This document shows, piece by piece, positions 23,510-36,834 of a DNA stretch of 64,000 bases. The position numbers were made by a program, and so were the translations under genes. The notes under the pieces were generated by a model. The model did no database searches. It saw only the letters and a list, made by a program, of their open reading frames with translations, and was not told where the DNA came from. Position 1 is the first letter of the stretch, and each line of letters opens with the position of its first letter. The DNA lies in assembly GCF_904849725.1 (NCBI RefSeq), contig NC_058518.1, positions 325,398,581-325,462,580 on the forward strand, written 5' to 3'. The stretch is from Hordeum vulgare subsp. vulgare. Taxonomy: Eukaryota > Streptophyta > Magnoliopsida > Poales > Poaceae.

Positions 23510-24445
23510 TCACTTATTCTTCAGTTCCTGTTTCGAGTTGCAAATATGAGCAACAGAACCGGTATCGAATACCCAGGCACTACTACGAGAGCTGGTTAAG
23601 TACACATCAATAACATGTATATCGAATATACCTGATTTTTCCTTGGCCGCCTTCTTACCAGCCAAATACTTGGGGCAGTTGCACTTCCAGTGACCCATAC
23701 CCTTGCAATAATAACACTCTGTTTCGGGCTTAGGTCCAGCTTTGGGTTTCTTCATAGGATTGGCAACAGGCTTGCCGCTCTTCTTGGAATTACCCTTCTT
23801 TCCTTTGCCGTTTCTCCTGAAACTAGTGGTCTTATTCACCATCAACACTTGATGCTCTTTACCAAGTTCTGACTCTGCGACTTTCAGCATCGCGAATAAC
23901 TCACCGGGTGACTTGTTCATCTGTTGCATGTTATAGTTCAACACAAAGCTCTTGTAGCTTGGTGGCAGTGATTGAAGAATTATGTTAGTGATAGCCTCTT
24001 CTGGGAGTTCAATCCCCAGCTCACCTAGACGGTTTGAGTACCCAGACATTTTGAGCACATGTTCACTGACAGACGAATTCTCCTCCATCTTGCAAGCATA
24101 GAATTTATCGGAGGTCTCATGCCTCTCGATATGGGCGTTCTTCTGAAAGATAAACTTCAACTCCTGGAACATCTCAAATGCTCCATGACGCTGAACGCGA
24201 CGTTGAAGTCCCGGCTCTAAGCCATACAAGACTGCACATTGAACTACTGAGTAGTCCTCCTTACGTGTTAACCAAGCGTTCTTAACATCTTAATCAGCCG
24301 TAGCATTAAGGACATAATCCTTCTTCCCAGCTTGCAGGAGCAACTTAAGATTACGAGCCCAGTCTACAAAGTTGCTTCCATCATCTTTCAACTTAGCTTA
24401 ATCTAGGAACGTATTAAAATTCAGGGTTACTGTCGCATGAGCCAT
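23510..24445 (-). pseudogene. E: Copia gag and start of protease
   Basis: The frame starts at the ATG at 24445 (MAHATVTLNFNTF). The Copia gag core follows (EMFQELKFIFQ, SEHVLKMSGYSNRLGELGI, LQSLPPSYKSFV), then a zinc knuckle CYYCKGMGHWKCNC of the CX2CX4HX4C type. The Copia protease begins at AWVFDTGSVAHIC with its catalytic aspartate. Two in-frame stops interrupt the first 80 codons (in FLD*AKLKDDG and TAD*DVKN). From about 24229 the frame is open to 23510. The product would form the virus-like particle; here it is inactive. Confidence 0.88.
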
Positions 24446-25676
24446 TGATCTACAACACAAATATTTCAAAGTGGACTTAGACTATGTTCAAGATAATTGG
24501 AGTTTAACTAATCAAATTACTTGCTAAACTCCCACTCAAAAAGTACATCCCTCTAGTCATTTGAGTGGTACATGATCCAAATTCACTAACTCAAGTCCGA
24601 TCATCACGTGAGTTGAGAATAGTTTCAGTGGTAAGCATCTCTATGCTAATCATATCAACTATACGATTCATGCTCGACCTTTCGGTCTCATGTGTTCCAA
24701 GGCCATGTCTGCACATGCTAGGCTCGTCAAGCTTAACCCGAGTGTTCCGCGTGTGCAACTGTTTTGCACCCGTTGTATGTGAACGTTGAGTCTATCACAC
24801 CCGATCATCACGTGGTGTCTCGAGACAACAAACTGTAGCAACGGTGCACAGTCGGGGAGAACACAATTTCGTCTTGAAATTTTAGTGAGAGAACACCTTA
24901 TAATGCTACCATCGTTCTAAGCAAAATAAGGTGCATAAAAGGATTAACATCACATGCAATTCATAAGGGACATGATATGGCCATCATCATGTGCTTCTTG
25001 ATCTCCATCACCAAAGCACCGACATGTCACCGGTGCCACACCATGATCTCCATCAACGTGTCGCCATCGAGGTTGTCGTGATACTTATGCTATTACTACT
25101 AAAGCTACGTCCTTGCAATATAGTAAACGCATCTGCAAGCACAAACGTTAGTTTAAAGACAACCCTATGGCTCCTGCCGATTGCCGTACCATCGACGTGC
25201 AAGTCGATATTAACTATTAAAACATGATCATCTCATACATCCAATATATCACATCACGTCATTGGCCATATCATATCACAAGCATACCATGCAAAAACAA
25301 GTTAGATGTCCTCTAATTTGTTGTTGCATGTTTTACGTGGCTGCTATGGGTATCTAGTATGATCGCATCTAACTTACACAAAAACCACAACGAAGATGTG
25401 CAAATTGCTATTTAACCTCTCCAAGGACCACCTCGGTCAAAACCAATTCAACTAAAGTTGAAGAAACCGACACCCGCGAGTCATCTTTATGCAACGAGGT
25501 TGCATGTCAATCGATGAAACCAGTCTTTCGTAAGCGTACGAATAATGTCAGTCCGGGCTGCTTCAATCCAACAATACCGCTGAATTGAGAAAAGACTAAG
25601 GAGGGAAGAAAATCGAACATCACCATCCACAAAACCCTTTGTGTTCCACTCGAGATAACATCTACGCATGAACCTA

Positions 25677-25689
25677 GCTCATGATGCCA
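25677..25689 (-). other. E primer-binding site, initiator tRNA-Met type
   Basis: Minus strand TGGCATCATGAGC, one base after the LTR. It differs from the canonical TGGTATCAGAGC, so priming would be weakened. Confidence 0.75.
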
Positions 25690-25690
25690 C

Positions 25691-27487
25691 TGTTGGGGAA
25701 TGTTGCATGGGAAACAAAAATATTCCTACGCACACGAAGACCTATCATGGTGATGTCCATCAACGAGAGGAGATTTGGATCTAAGTACCCTTGTAGATCG
25801 CACAACAGGAAGCGTTAAGAAACGCGGTTCATGTAGTGGAACGTCTTCACGTCCCTCGATCTGCCCCCACGAACCGTCCCACGATCCGTTCCAATCTAGC
25901 GCCGAACGGACGGCACCTCCGCATTCAGCACGCGTACAGCTCAATGATGATCTCCGCCTTCTTGATCCAACATGCAAGACGGAGAAGTAGATGATTTCTC
26001 TGGCAGCGTGACGGCGCGCCGGTGGTGGTGATGATCTACTACTGTAGGGCTCCGCCCGAGCTCCGCAGAAATCCGATCTGGAGGTAAAACTATGTGGTCT
26101 AGGGTTGAGTTGCACGTGGCAAAAGTTGTCTCAAATCAGCCCTAAATCACCACTATATATAGGAGGGAGGGGGAGGAGGCTTGCCTTGAGGGCCAAGCCC
26201 TCAAGGTTGCGCCGTACAGGAGGATAGGAGGAATCCTACTCCAATTAGGATTGGAAAGTGGAGTCCTTCTCTTCCTTCCCACCTCCCGTTTTTTTCTTTC
26301 TCTTTGTTTTTTCTTCTCTTGGCGCCAAGGCCTTCTTGGGCTGTCCCAGCAACCCACTAAGGGCTGGTGCGCCACCCTAAAGCCATTGGGCTCCCTCCGG
26401 GTGGGTTGCCCCCCTCCCGGTGAACTTCCGGAACCCATTCGTCACTCCCGGTACAATGCCGGTAATGCCCGAAAACTTTCCGGTAACCAAATGAAACCAT
26501 CCTATATATCAATCTTCGTTTTCGGACCATTCCGAAAAATCTTGTGACGTCCGTGATCTCATCCGGGACTCCAAAAAACATTCGATAACCACACATATAA
26601 CACAACTATACTAAAACATCATTGAACCTTAAGTGTGCAGACCCTGCGGGTTCGAGAACTATGTAGACATGCCCCGAGGCACTCCTCGGTCAATATCCAA
26701 TAGCGGGACCTAGATGCCCATATTGGATCCTACATATTCTCGAAAGATCTTATCAGTTGAACCTCAGTGTCAAGGATTCATATAATCCCGTATGTCATTC
26801 CCTTTGTCCTTCGGTATGTTACTTGCCCGAGATTTGATTGTCGGTATCCGCATACCTATTTCAATCTCGTTACCCGCAAGTCTATTTACTCGTTTTGTAA
26901 TAGAAGATCCCGTGACTTACACTTAATCACATTGCTTGCAAGGCTTTTGTGTGATGTTGTATTACTGAGTGGGCCCCGAGATACCTTTCTGTCACACGGA
27001 GTGACAAATCCCAGTCTTGATCCATACTAACTCAACGACCACTTTCGGAGATACATGTAGAGCACCTTTATAGTCACCCAGTTACGTTGCGACGTTTGAT
27101 GCACACAAGGTATTCCTCCGGTGCCAGTGAGTTATATGATCTCATGGTCATAGGAACAAATACTTGACACACAGAAAACAATAGCAATTAAACGACACGA
27201 TCAATATGCTACGCTCGTAGTTTGGGTCTAGTCCATCACATGATTCTCCTAATGATGTGATCGAGTTATCAAGGACAACACTTGCACATAGCGAGAAAAC
27301 CTTTACTATCATTGATCAACTGGCTAGCCAACTAGAGGCTTGCTAGGGACATTGTTTTGTCTATGTATCCACACATGTATCTATGTTTTCATTCAATACA
27401 ATTATAGCATGGATAATAAACGATTATCTTTAAACAGGAAATATAATAATAACTATTTATCATTGCCTATAGGGCATATTTCCAACA
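25691..27487 (-). repeat. E 5' LTR
   Basis: 1797 bp, minus strand, starting TGTTGGAAATATGCCCTATA and ending CATTCCCCAACA. The primer site follows immediately. Confidence 0.92.
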
Positions 27488-27712
27488 AGCGGTACTACCG
27501 CCAGCCCCAGCGGTACTACCGCTAGGCCTGGAGTGGTATTACCGCTAGGTAGGCATAAGGCCACGGTAGTAAAAATACTACCACCGGGTCTACCATCGCT
27601 GGAAAAGTACTCGCAAAAAGTCTGACGAAGTACAACCGCTCAGAGAGGGCGGTACTACCGTCCAGAAGTGGTACTATCGCTCAACCGAAGCGGTACTACC
27701 GCTGGAACTTTT
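27488..27712 (-). repeat. H near-palindrome array, distal part
   Basis: Further copies such as AGCGGTACTACCGCC, AGCGGTACTACCGCT, AGTGGTATTACCGCT, GGCGGTACTACCGTC and AGTGGTACTATCGCT. With the proximal part this makes about ten units. Element E landed inside one of them, and its target duplication is the motif's first five bases. Confidence 0.75.
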
Positions 27713-28022
27713 TGCAGAGGTTGTTAGAACCAAACGGGAGCTCCATTGTTGCAAAGAAAAGGTGGTGGAAAGAATAAGTGTGCGTGTGTGAGTTGGTTAC
27801 ACCCAAACCTTTCCGACGCGGACCCCCTTTTAATAGTACGGCTTTCCTACGACTCAAAACCACCAAAGAGAACCGTAGAAACCACCGTGCTTCAGAACCA
27901 CCGAGGGGCGACGAATCGTCTTGTGCCTTCCCATGTATAATCCAAAATTCTCAATGCACACGATTAGTCCGCAGTGATACTGTCATCAATCACCAAAATT
28001 ACTTAGGACAAAATATGCCCTA

Positions 28023-28504
28023 ACAATCTCCCCCTTTTTGGTGAATTCATGACAACACCGGATTTGCACGAAAGAGAATATAATTAAGTCATATGCAAAC
28101 CCAAAGTCTATGAAGTAGAGACTAGCTCCCCCTTGATGTGTGCATGTTTAAAGTGGTGCTCTGAATAGCAGGGCACATAATCCAAGGAAAAGCACTTCTA
28201 TAGAAATCATAGACAGATACTCCTTGGAATGGCCTAATAGAACATTGAGTAAGAAAGCAAGGTATAGTATGTGAGCATAAAGATAGGGGCATAAGATAAA
28301 TGAACTCATAGGCTAAGCATATAGAGAGACAATAAAGATAATATAGGGATAGAATATGTCTCACACCATATGACTAAGAGTCTTCACACACATGATAAAA
28401 TATCCGACAAGATAAAACAAGCCAAGTTTAGCAAATAAAGACTAAGAAACAAAATACGAAAACCCAAAGCAAATCCCTAACACTCTCTCCCCCTTTGGCA
28501 TCAG
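28023..28504 (-). mobile_element. H: internal region next to the polypurine tract
   Basis: About 480 bp between the H 3' LTR and the insertion of D. No coding sequence is recognised. A second pyrimidine-rich block, CTCTCCCCCTTTGGCATCA, lies near 28485. H continues after D at 49705. Confidence 0.6.
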
Positions 28505-28509
28505 GACAC

Positions 28510-30056
28510 TGCTACTTCTCAAACAACAGCGCCAGAAATTGACACGTTGACGGAGACTTGCTTGCGTCGGTTTTTCCCTTGAAGAGGAAAGGGTGATGCA
28601 GCACATGAGCAGTAAGTATTTCCCTCAGTTTGAGAACCAAGGTATCAATCTAGTAGGAGAATCTCGTCAAGTCCAGAGTACCTAGGCAAACACAAACGAG
28701 CTTGCACCCAACGCTATAAAGGGGTTGTCAATCCCTTCAAGATTGATTGCAAAGTGAGATCTGAAGACAAAGAGTGCAACGAAGTAAAAGAGTAAGGCTG
28801 GAAATATGATGTGGAGTAGACCCGGGGGCCATAGTGTTCACTAGAGGCTTCTCTCAAAATAGCAAATATTATGGTGGGTGAACAAATTATTGTCGAGCAA
28901 TTGATAGAACCGCGCAAAGTCATGACGATATCTAAGGCAATGATTATACATATAGGCATCACGTCCGAGATAAGTAGACCGATACTTTCTTCATCTACTA
29001 CTATTACTCCACACATCGACCGCTATCCAGCATGCATCTAGTGTATTGAGTTCATGACGAACAGAGTAACGCCTTAAGCAAGATGACATGATGTAGAGGG
29101 ATAGTCTCAAACCAATGATGAAAACCCCATCTTTTTACCCTTGATGGCAAAAACATGATGTGTGCCTCGCTACACCTTCTGTCACTGGGTGAGGTCACTG
29201 CACGGTATGAACCCAAAACCAAGCACTTCTCCCATTGCAAGAATCATAGATCAAGCTGGCCAAACAAAACCCACAATTCAAAGAAAATTACAAGGATATG
29301 AAATCATGCATATAAGAGATCAGAAGAAACTCAAATAAGATTCATAGATAATCTGATCATAAATCCAGAATTCATCGGATCTCAACAAACACACCGCAAA
29401 AGAAGATTACATCGGATAGATCTCCATGAAGATCATGGAGAACTTTGTATTGAAGATCCAAGAGAGAGAAGAAGCCATCTAGCTACTAGCTATGGACCCG
29501 TAGGTCTATGGTGAACTACTCACGCATCATTGGAGAGGTCATGGTGTTGATGAAGAAGCCCTCCGTATCCGAATGCCCCCTCCGGCAGGGCACCAGAACG
29601 TGCCCTAGATGGGATCTTACGGAGACAAAAGCTTGCGGCGGCGAAAAAGTACTTTCGATGATCTCCTGAATTTTTCTGGAATTTTTGGGAATATATAGAG
29701 GAAAGACCTAGAGCAGTGGTGGCCCAGGGAGCCCACAAGCCTGGAAGGCGCGGGCCCCCCTTGGCCATGGCTAGGGGGCTTTTGGGGTCCCTGGTGCCCC
29801 CCTGCCCTGATTCTCAGGCTCCCCGATCTTTTTCTGTTTCGGAAAAATATTTTTGGAAGTTTCGTTCCATTTGGACTCCGTTTAAAATCCTCCTGTGAAA
29901 AGGGTCAAAAACACGGAAAAAACAGGAACTGGCACTTGGCACTGAGTTAATAAGTTAGTCCCAAAAAAGATATACAAAGGCATACAAAACATCCAAAGTT
30001 TGACAAGATAATAGCATGAAACCATCAAAAATTATAGATATGTTGGAGACGTATCA
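28510..30056 (-). repeat. D 3' LTR
   Basis: 1547 bp, minus strand, beginning TGATACGTCTCCAACATATC and ending GTTTGAGAAGTAGCA. A TATA-like CTATATATTC lies near 29690-29699. A GC-rich stem-loop lies upstream of it at about 29727-29790, partly mutated (CAAAAGCC in place of CACAAGCC). Confidence 0.92.
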
Positions 30057-30071
30057 AGCATCCCCAAGCTT

Positions 30072-31989
30072 AACTCGTGCTCGTCCTCGAGTAGGGAAGT
30101 GATAAAGACTGAATTTTTGATGTGGAATGCTACCTAATATAATTGTCCTTTGTAACTTCTTTCATGTGACATGAATGTTCAGATCCGTAGGATTCAAAAC
30201 AATAGTTTTCTATTGACATGAAAACAATAATACTTCAAGCAAACTAGCAAGGTAATCATGAACTTTCAAAATAACAAGGCCAAGGAAAGTTATCCCTACA
30301 AAATCATATAGTCTGGCTATGCTCCATCATCCTCACACAACTAATGTAAATCATGCTCAACCCTGATATTGTCCAAGTAATTATTTTTGCACTCTTACTT
30401 TCTCAAACATTTTATAACTATCACACAATACATGAGCGTGAGCCATGGATATAGCACTATAAGTGGAACAGAGTGTGGTGGTGGTTGTGAGACAAAAAAG
30501 GAGGAGATGGCCCCGTTGACTCGGTGTATCAAAGGGCTATGGAGATGCCCATTAATAGATATCAATGTGAATGAGTAGGGATTGCCATACAAAGGATGCA
30601 CTAGAGCTATAAGTATGTGAAAGCTCAAAAGGAGAACTAGTGGGTGTGCATCCAACTTGCTTGCTCACGAAGACCTAGGGCAATTTTGAGGAAGCCCATC
30701 ATTGGAATATACAATCCAAGTTATATAATAAAGATTCCCACTTGTATATGGTGGTGACAAAATGAGAGGCTCTCAATCATGAAGAACATGGTGCTATTAT
30801 GAAGCACAAGTGTGGAAAAAGATAGTAGAATTGTCCCTTTTATTATTATTATTATTATTTGGGCTCTTTGGCCTTTTTTTTATTTGGGCTCTTTGGCCTC
30901 TTTTTTTTATTTCCTCACATGGGACAATGCTCTAATAATGATGATCATCACACTTTTATTTAGTCAAAGCTCAAAGCCTAGAACGATGATGACTCTATGG
31001 GAAATGCTTCCGGCAGTGTACCGGGATGTGCAACGATCTAGCTTGGCGTATGACGTTGAAACATCTCGCTAGTTATCTTACGATCATGCAATGGCAACAT
31101 GAGAGTGACGGCACAAGTCATGAGATGGAACGGTGGGAGTTGCATGGCAATATATCTCGGAATGGCTATGAAAATGCCATAGTAGGTAGGTATGGTGGCT
31201 GTTTTGAGGAAGGCATATGGTGGGTTTGTGTACTGACGAAAGTTGCGCGGCACTAGAGAGGCTAGAAATGGTGGAAGGTGAAAGTGCATCTATACCATGG
31301 ACTCACATTAGTCATGAAGAACTCACATACTTGTTGCGAATGTTTTTATTAGTAATCGAAACAAAGTGCGAAATGCATACTCCTAGGGGAAGGGTTGGTA
31401 GGTGTTAACCATCGCGCGATCCCGACCTCAACACAAAATATGAAAATCAATCGATCAATTATGCTCCGACTTCCTAACATAGCGGTTCACCATACGTGCA
31501 TGCTACGGGAATCACTAACTTCAACACAAGTACTTCTAGATTCACAACACCCTACTAACATAACTCTTAATATTACCAAATCCACGTCTCAAAACTAATT
31601 GAGAGGAATCAAGACTTCTCTTTCTACTCAATGCACATGAAGATGGAGGTTTTTGTATCCCCTTTGGGTACCTATCACCTTTGGGACTAATTTCATAGCA
31701 CAAGCCAACTACCAAGTCACGCACCGCCGTGCTCTAAAAGATCTAAGTGAAGCACATAGAGCAAAATTATCTAGCTCAAAAGATATAAGTGAAGCATGAT
31801 GAGCATTCTAGCAAAATCACGATGAGTGCATGTCTATCTCTAAAGGTGTGTAGCAAGCATGATTGTGACACAACAAAAAGATAAGACTCCTACGATACAA
31901 GACGCTCCAAGCAAAACACATATCACGTGGTGAATAAAAATACAGCTCCAAGTAATGTTACCGATGGATTGAAGACGAAAGAGGGGATG
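30072..31989 (-). mobile_element. D: 3' non-coding region, part adjoining the 3' LTR
   Basis: About 1.9 kb without a supported gene. It includes an ATT microsatellite with T-runs near 30838-30910. It joins 45108-45835 when X is removed. Confidence 0.7.
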
Positions 31990-31994
31990 CCTTC

Positions 31995-34900
31995 TGTCAC
32001 GCCCAAAATGCGATCCTATCCTCAATTTGGCACGAGGGCCTCGTCAGGGATAGAAGCGCATCTCGTCGTGTCGCAAGAATGGATATCGTTACAAGTACAT
32101 GTACTGAAAAGAAGAGATATATAAAGAGTTGGCTTACACTCGCCACAAGCTACATCAGAGTCACATCAGTACATTACACAATCATCAAGAGTAAGAGCAG
32201 GGTCCGACTACGGACGAAAACAAACGACAAAAGAAGAACGACGTCCATCCTTGCTATCCCAGGCTGCCGGCCTCGAACCCATCCTAGATCGATGAAGAAG
32301 AAGAAGAAGCAACTCCAAATGAACAGTCAACGCGCTCGCGTCAAGTAATCTTAACCTGTACCTGCAACTGGTGTTGTAGTAATCTGTGAGCCACAGGAGA
32401 CTCAGCAATCTCATTTCCAAAGGTATCAAGACTAGCAAAGCTTAATGGGTGAGGTATGGTTAAGTGGTGAGGTTGCAGCAGCGTGTAAGCATATATTTGG
32501 TGGCTAACTTACGAGTACCAGAAATAAGAGGGGGGAGATCTACGCATAACGGACGTGAACTACAGATGACCAAATGAATGATCCTGAACACCTACCTACG
32601 TCAGACATAACCCCACCGTGTCCTCGATCGGAGAAGGAACTCACGAAAGAGACAGTCACGGTTACACACACGGTTGGCATATTTTAATTAATTAACTTCA
32701 AGTTATCTAGAACTAGTGTTAAACAAAGTTTCCACATTGCCACATAACCGCGGGCACGGCTTTCCGAAAGATTTAACCCTGCAGGGGTGCTCCAACTAGT
32801 CCATCACAAATTACCACAAGCCGCATAGAAATCCTCAATCACGAAGCTCGCGATCTCGTCGGATTCCCTAGTGGAAAACCTCAACTCTGAGATTACCCAA
32901 AGCATCACCGGAATCCCGATGCACAAGATATCTCGTCAAAGGTAAAACTAATCCAGCAAGGCCACCCGGTGTGTCGACGAACCCGATAGGAGCCGCGTAT
33001 CTCGTTCTCAGGACACACCGTCTATGCAAAGTGGACGGTAGCCAAACCTCGAGTTGCCCCGTGGTGGCACCGCCGACTGCTAGGTGGGTGGACCAACACT
33101 CATGAGGAGCACTGGCCCGGGGGTTGATTAAAATATCCTCGGGGTCCGGAAAGTCCCTATGCAATTTTATTAGGTGATTAGGCAAATGTAGTACCAATGT
33201 TGGGCCTTGCCAGAACAGCTTTAACCTAAAACGAATTATCAAGGGGGTCCCCATAACAACCCCGATCGTGTTAGGAGCGCTCAATTATGGAACATAACAC
33301 AGGTAACCGAAACTAAGGGGGCAAAGGTGGAACAAAACACCAGGCTAGAAAGGCCGAGCCTTCCACCTTTTACCAGATATATAGGTGCATTAAATTAAAT
33401 AGTATTAAAATGGTGATATGACAAGGGACCCATGTTATCACATGGAAGCATCTGCACCTGCAACTAGCAATGCTATCAACAGGATTAAGCAAGCAGTAAC
33501 ATGGCCAATCAGTGGTTTGCTAGGTCGAACAGGTTGAAGTTAATCATGGCATTGTTGAGAGGCTGATACGGAAACATGTGGTAGGCAACGAGACATAAAC
33601 GATAGAAGCGATAACTAGCATGGCAATGATAGTAATGGTATCTGGGGAAATGATCATCTTGCCTGGGACCCTGCTTGGAAGAAGAATGACTCCGTGAAGC
33701 AGACGAACCGACGTAGTCGAACGGGTCCTCACATTCCGGCACGATGCGGAACTCTATCGAGACGAAGCAAACCGGAAACAAGAATCAACACACGATGCAC
33801 AATACAAATGATGCATGAGCTACTGAATACATGCAAGTCACGGCATGACACATCACACAATCAAACACTACACATTAAGTGAAGTTCGATATGGACGAGT
33901 TGCATATTGACGAAACTCCACGTTAATTATTTAGTTCACTCCTGGTTATCTACACGGCAATATTAATGTTGTAAAACATGCAAGAGGTGAAGCGGAAATT
34001 AAACTACCTATCTAGGCATTTTTAATGAGGTCGGAAATGACATATAGCATCTCCGAGACGGCCTCACAAGTTAATTTACAATTCTGTACAGATCTGACCT
34101 AATGCATATAATTAGTTGTTAAACAGAAAAACAAATAGGTTCACGTGATTCTACGCGCCAAGGCAAGCAATCTACACATAAAGAACATCTCCAACGGAGC
34201 TACGGAACAAAAGATACAAGCACCGCAAGATATGATGGCATGAATGCAAAATGTATGCAACGGCGGCTACGAGCACATCAACACAAACAACCAGCAAGAG
34301 GAAATGAATCTACACAAGATTCTAAGCAAGTCTCATGTAGGACACGATCAAAACGGAGCTACGGTTCGAAAACTACGAGCAAAACAAGAAATGACTACAA
34401 TCTGCCAAAAACAGCCACATAGCAACTTATACGCCTCACAACTTCGGCTACACAACTCCGATATGCGCTAACAACACATGGCATGAAAGAGGGCAAGAAG
34501 CACTACTACAAACAACTAACAGCAACTAGCATGGCAACAAGGAGCACTAGGAAAAGGAGACACTAAAAGGGCATCTCACACGCTATTTCAGACTTAGTGA
34601 AAATAACACCTCCTGAAGGTGCAGTTTCCAGCCTGAAGGCATATTGACAGCAGCAAAACCTATAGCTACAGGACTCCAAATGGCATGAAATTTCACAGCA
34701 TGCTAGAGAAACATAAGGGGTACAACTAACTCCATTGGACTAACCTCAAAAGAGCTACAGATCACAAGATGCAAGCAAGACAAGACAGCAACAAAATATA
34801 ACAGATTCCAGACTTGGAAATATTTCAGCTCCTCCAAAACAACACTATTCAAGCGACTTGAGAGCAAGAAAACACACCTAAACATGCATTTCTATTGCAA

Positions 34901-36834
34901 CTAAAAATACTAGAGGCTAAACAAAACATCCAAGATCAACTCACTAGTTGACAACTAATCCAAACGAGACACGGAATAAATCCTACGAGTTAAACAAAAG
35001 GGCATCACGGCAAAATATCTCGCGAACTAACTTCCTCAAAAACTAAAACTAATTGCACAGAAAAATCCTTGGGATTTTTCTACCCCGAAAATATATAAAA
35101 TATGTGGGGTTTGCAACACAAAATAACGCCACCCAATAATGCGGGGGAAATAAACCTAGACACGAAAATAATCTAACAGGCAATCCCGACACGCAAAAAT
35201 ACCCTTGACCGCTCTAAACTACATGGAAAATAACTCCCTAGAGCATGGACATTTTATCTACGATGTACGAGCAAAACAAACACGCGAGGAAAATAAATGC
35301 GGGCACCTACTTATGGAGACAGCACACAAATCCATGCATTAGGCACTCTAAACGGCGTCATATAAATATGCAAGTCTCGAAATCATATTCTACGTGAAAT
35401 TCTACACCAAAACGATATAAAGATCACCTCGATCCGACTAACGGAACAAAAGTTACGGGAGTTTAAAATAATTAGCTAAACCTGAAATTAACTAAACCGA
35501 AAAAGAAAAAGAAACCTAAATCTCTAACGGGCCGAACAGGTGGTCACAAAAGCTAAACAGCGCATGGGCGCAATATAGGAGGCTTAGGAGGCTGCATACC
35601 TGGGCCGAGAGGCGAGGCGGTGATGGGCCGAAGGGGGTCGGGGCAGGCTGAGGCGCTGGGGAGGCCGAGCTGGGCCTCGGATTGGGGCTGGCCCACGTGG
35701 AAGTCCACGGGTTCTTCGTCCCCATCCTCCTGCCCGCGCGCAGGGAGGCGGCGGCGCGACGGCGCATGGCGGCGCGGCGGCTAGCGAGCAGGCGGGGCAG
35801 GCAGCCGGCGGGGTCCGAGGGCGGCGCTGGATAGACCCGACCGTCGAGGTCGCGTTCCTGGCGGCGGCGGCTCGAGGCGACTCCTGGACGACGAGGTCGG
35901 CGCGTGCGGGATCTGGGGCTACGGCGGCCGGAGGGGGCTCTGCGCGGCGGCGGCTGTCGACGACGTGGGACGGCCAGTCCTAGCAGGGCTCCGGCGACTG
36001 GGGCTCGCCGGACGGCGTAGGTCGAGGCGGGAGACGGCCCGGGACGCCGCGACGCGAGGGGGCGGCTCGCTTGCGGTGGCGCGCCGGCCAGCACAGGCGG
36101 CGGCGGCTCCTCGGGCCGAGATGGGCTCGGGAGGGCCTGCCTCGGGCTCGCGGGCTCGGCGGCGCTAGTGGGAGAGAGGATCCGGCAGGATTAGGGTTAG
36201 GGGTGGTTTGGCACGGATTTCGAGGAGATATGAGAGGCGCGTGTCCCAAAACTAGGAGAGGTCTATATATAGGCAAACCGGGGGGCTCGGTTAACCGGAA
36301 TTTCGTTCCGGATCCAACCGCGGGGTCGGATTCGGACGATTCCGAACGCGGGTATGGGTACGCGGCCGTGTAGAGGGAATATCCGGAGACGAGAGGGAGA
36401 ACGGGCGGCGCGGCACGAATTTTTAAAACACCGACAGACGTCCGACGAATAACCGAAGACGGTGCCGCTACGGGCGACCGTTCGGGTACCAGACGGTCTC
36501 CGATCGCGACGAAATTCGACGGGCAGCCTCGCTATAACTAATCACGACCGCACGTCAAATCTCAACCCGATCAGAGAAAGTTTTAAACGCACTTTAAAAA
36601 CAGGGTTTCGACGGTGCCGCGGGCGCGTGCGTGTGCGGTCGGACTCAGAACGGACGACGACGAGAACCGGCAACTACTAACGAATGCAAGTTTTGAAAAC
36701 GGGCGGCAACGGAGATGCCGATGCAATGCAGATGATGCGCATGATGCGATGCTGATGCGACAAATAAAATAAATGACATGACGAAAACGGAAAGAGAGGG
36801 GAATCTTCTGGAACGTCGGCATCGGGCTGTCACA
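31995..36834 (-). repeat. X 3' LTR
   Basis: 4840 bp, minus strand TGTGACAGCCCGATGCCGAC to GGGCGTGACA. A TATA-like CCTATATATAGACC lies near 36260-36272, followed on the minus strand by a very GC-rich leader (about 36180-35590). Long Pro/Arg-rich ORFs in that leader (192 codons at 35516-36094, and others) follow from base composition and have no family match. Confidence 0.9.

Larger units (their letters stand above)
18681..27487 (-). mobile_element. E: complete WIS/Angela/BARE-type Copia retrotransposon
   Basis: An 8807-bp element on the minus strand with two LTRs, 25691-27487 (5') and 18681-20490 (3'). It is flanked by the 5-bp duplication AGCGG at 18676-18680 and 27488-27492. The primer site TGGCATCATGAGC lies just inside the 5' LTR, close to the TGGTATCAGAGC of initiator tRNA-Met. 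GTGGGAGAC, a polypurine tract, abuts the 3' LTR at 20491. Internal order is gag, protease, integrase, RT, RNase H, as in Copia. All coding parts are broken, so it cannot move by itself. Confidence 0.95.
17823..28022 (-). mobile_element. H: 3' LTR of a minus-strand LTR retrotransposon, split by Copia E
   Basis: The LTR runs on the minus strand from TGTTAGGGCATATTTTGTCC (at 28022) to ATATCGATCCTTTCA (at 17823). Without E (18681-27487) and one duplication copy it is about 1.39 kb. A minus-strand polypurine tract, AAAAAGGGGGAGAT, abuts its start at 28023-28036, which makes it the 3' LTR. A TATA-like CTATATAAAG lies at 18556-18565 on the minus strand. The five bases to the left are CCTTC. The LTR contains an array of near-palindromes at both sides of E. 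The family is not recognised with certainty. Confidence 0.72.

Noticed and set aside
18619..27712. Possible CRISPR-like array
   Set aside because: Units are short, degenerate palindromes with irregular spacing inside a plant LTR. There are no unique spacers of constant length and no cas genes.
30838..30912. ATT repeat and T-runs
   Set aside because: Simple microsatellite inside non-coding D sequence.
35516..36276. Pro/Arg-rich ORFs (up to 192 codons) in the X LTR, repeated at 43784-44544
   Set aside because: Open frames follow from extreme GC content, and overlapping frames are open as well. Conservation between two young LTRs is expected without selection. No domain match.
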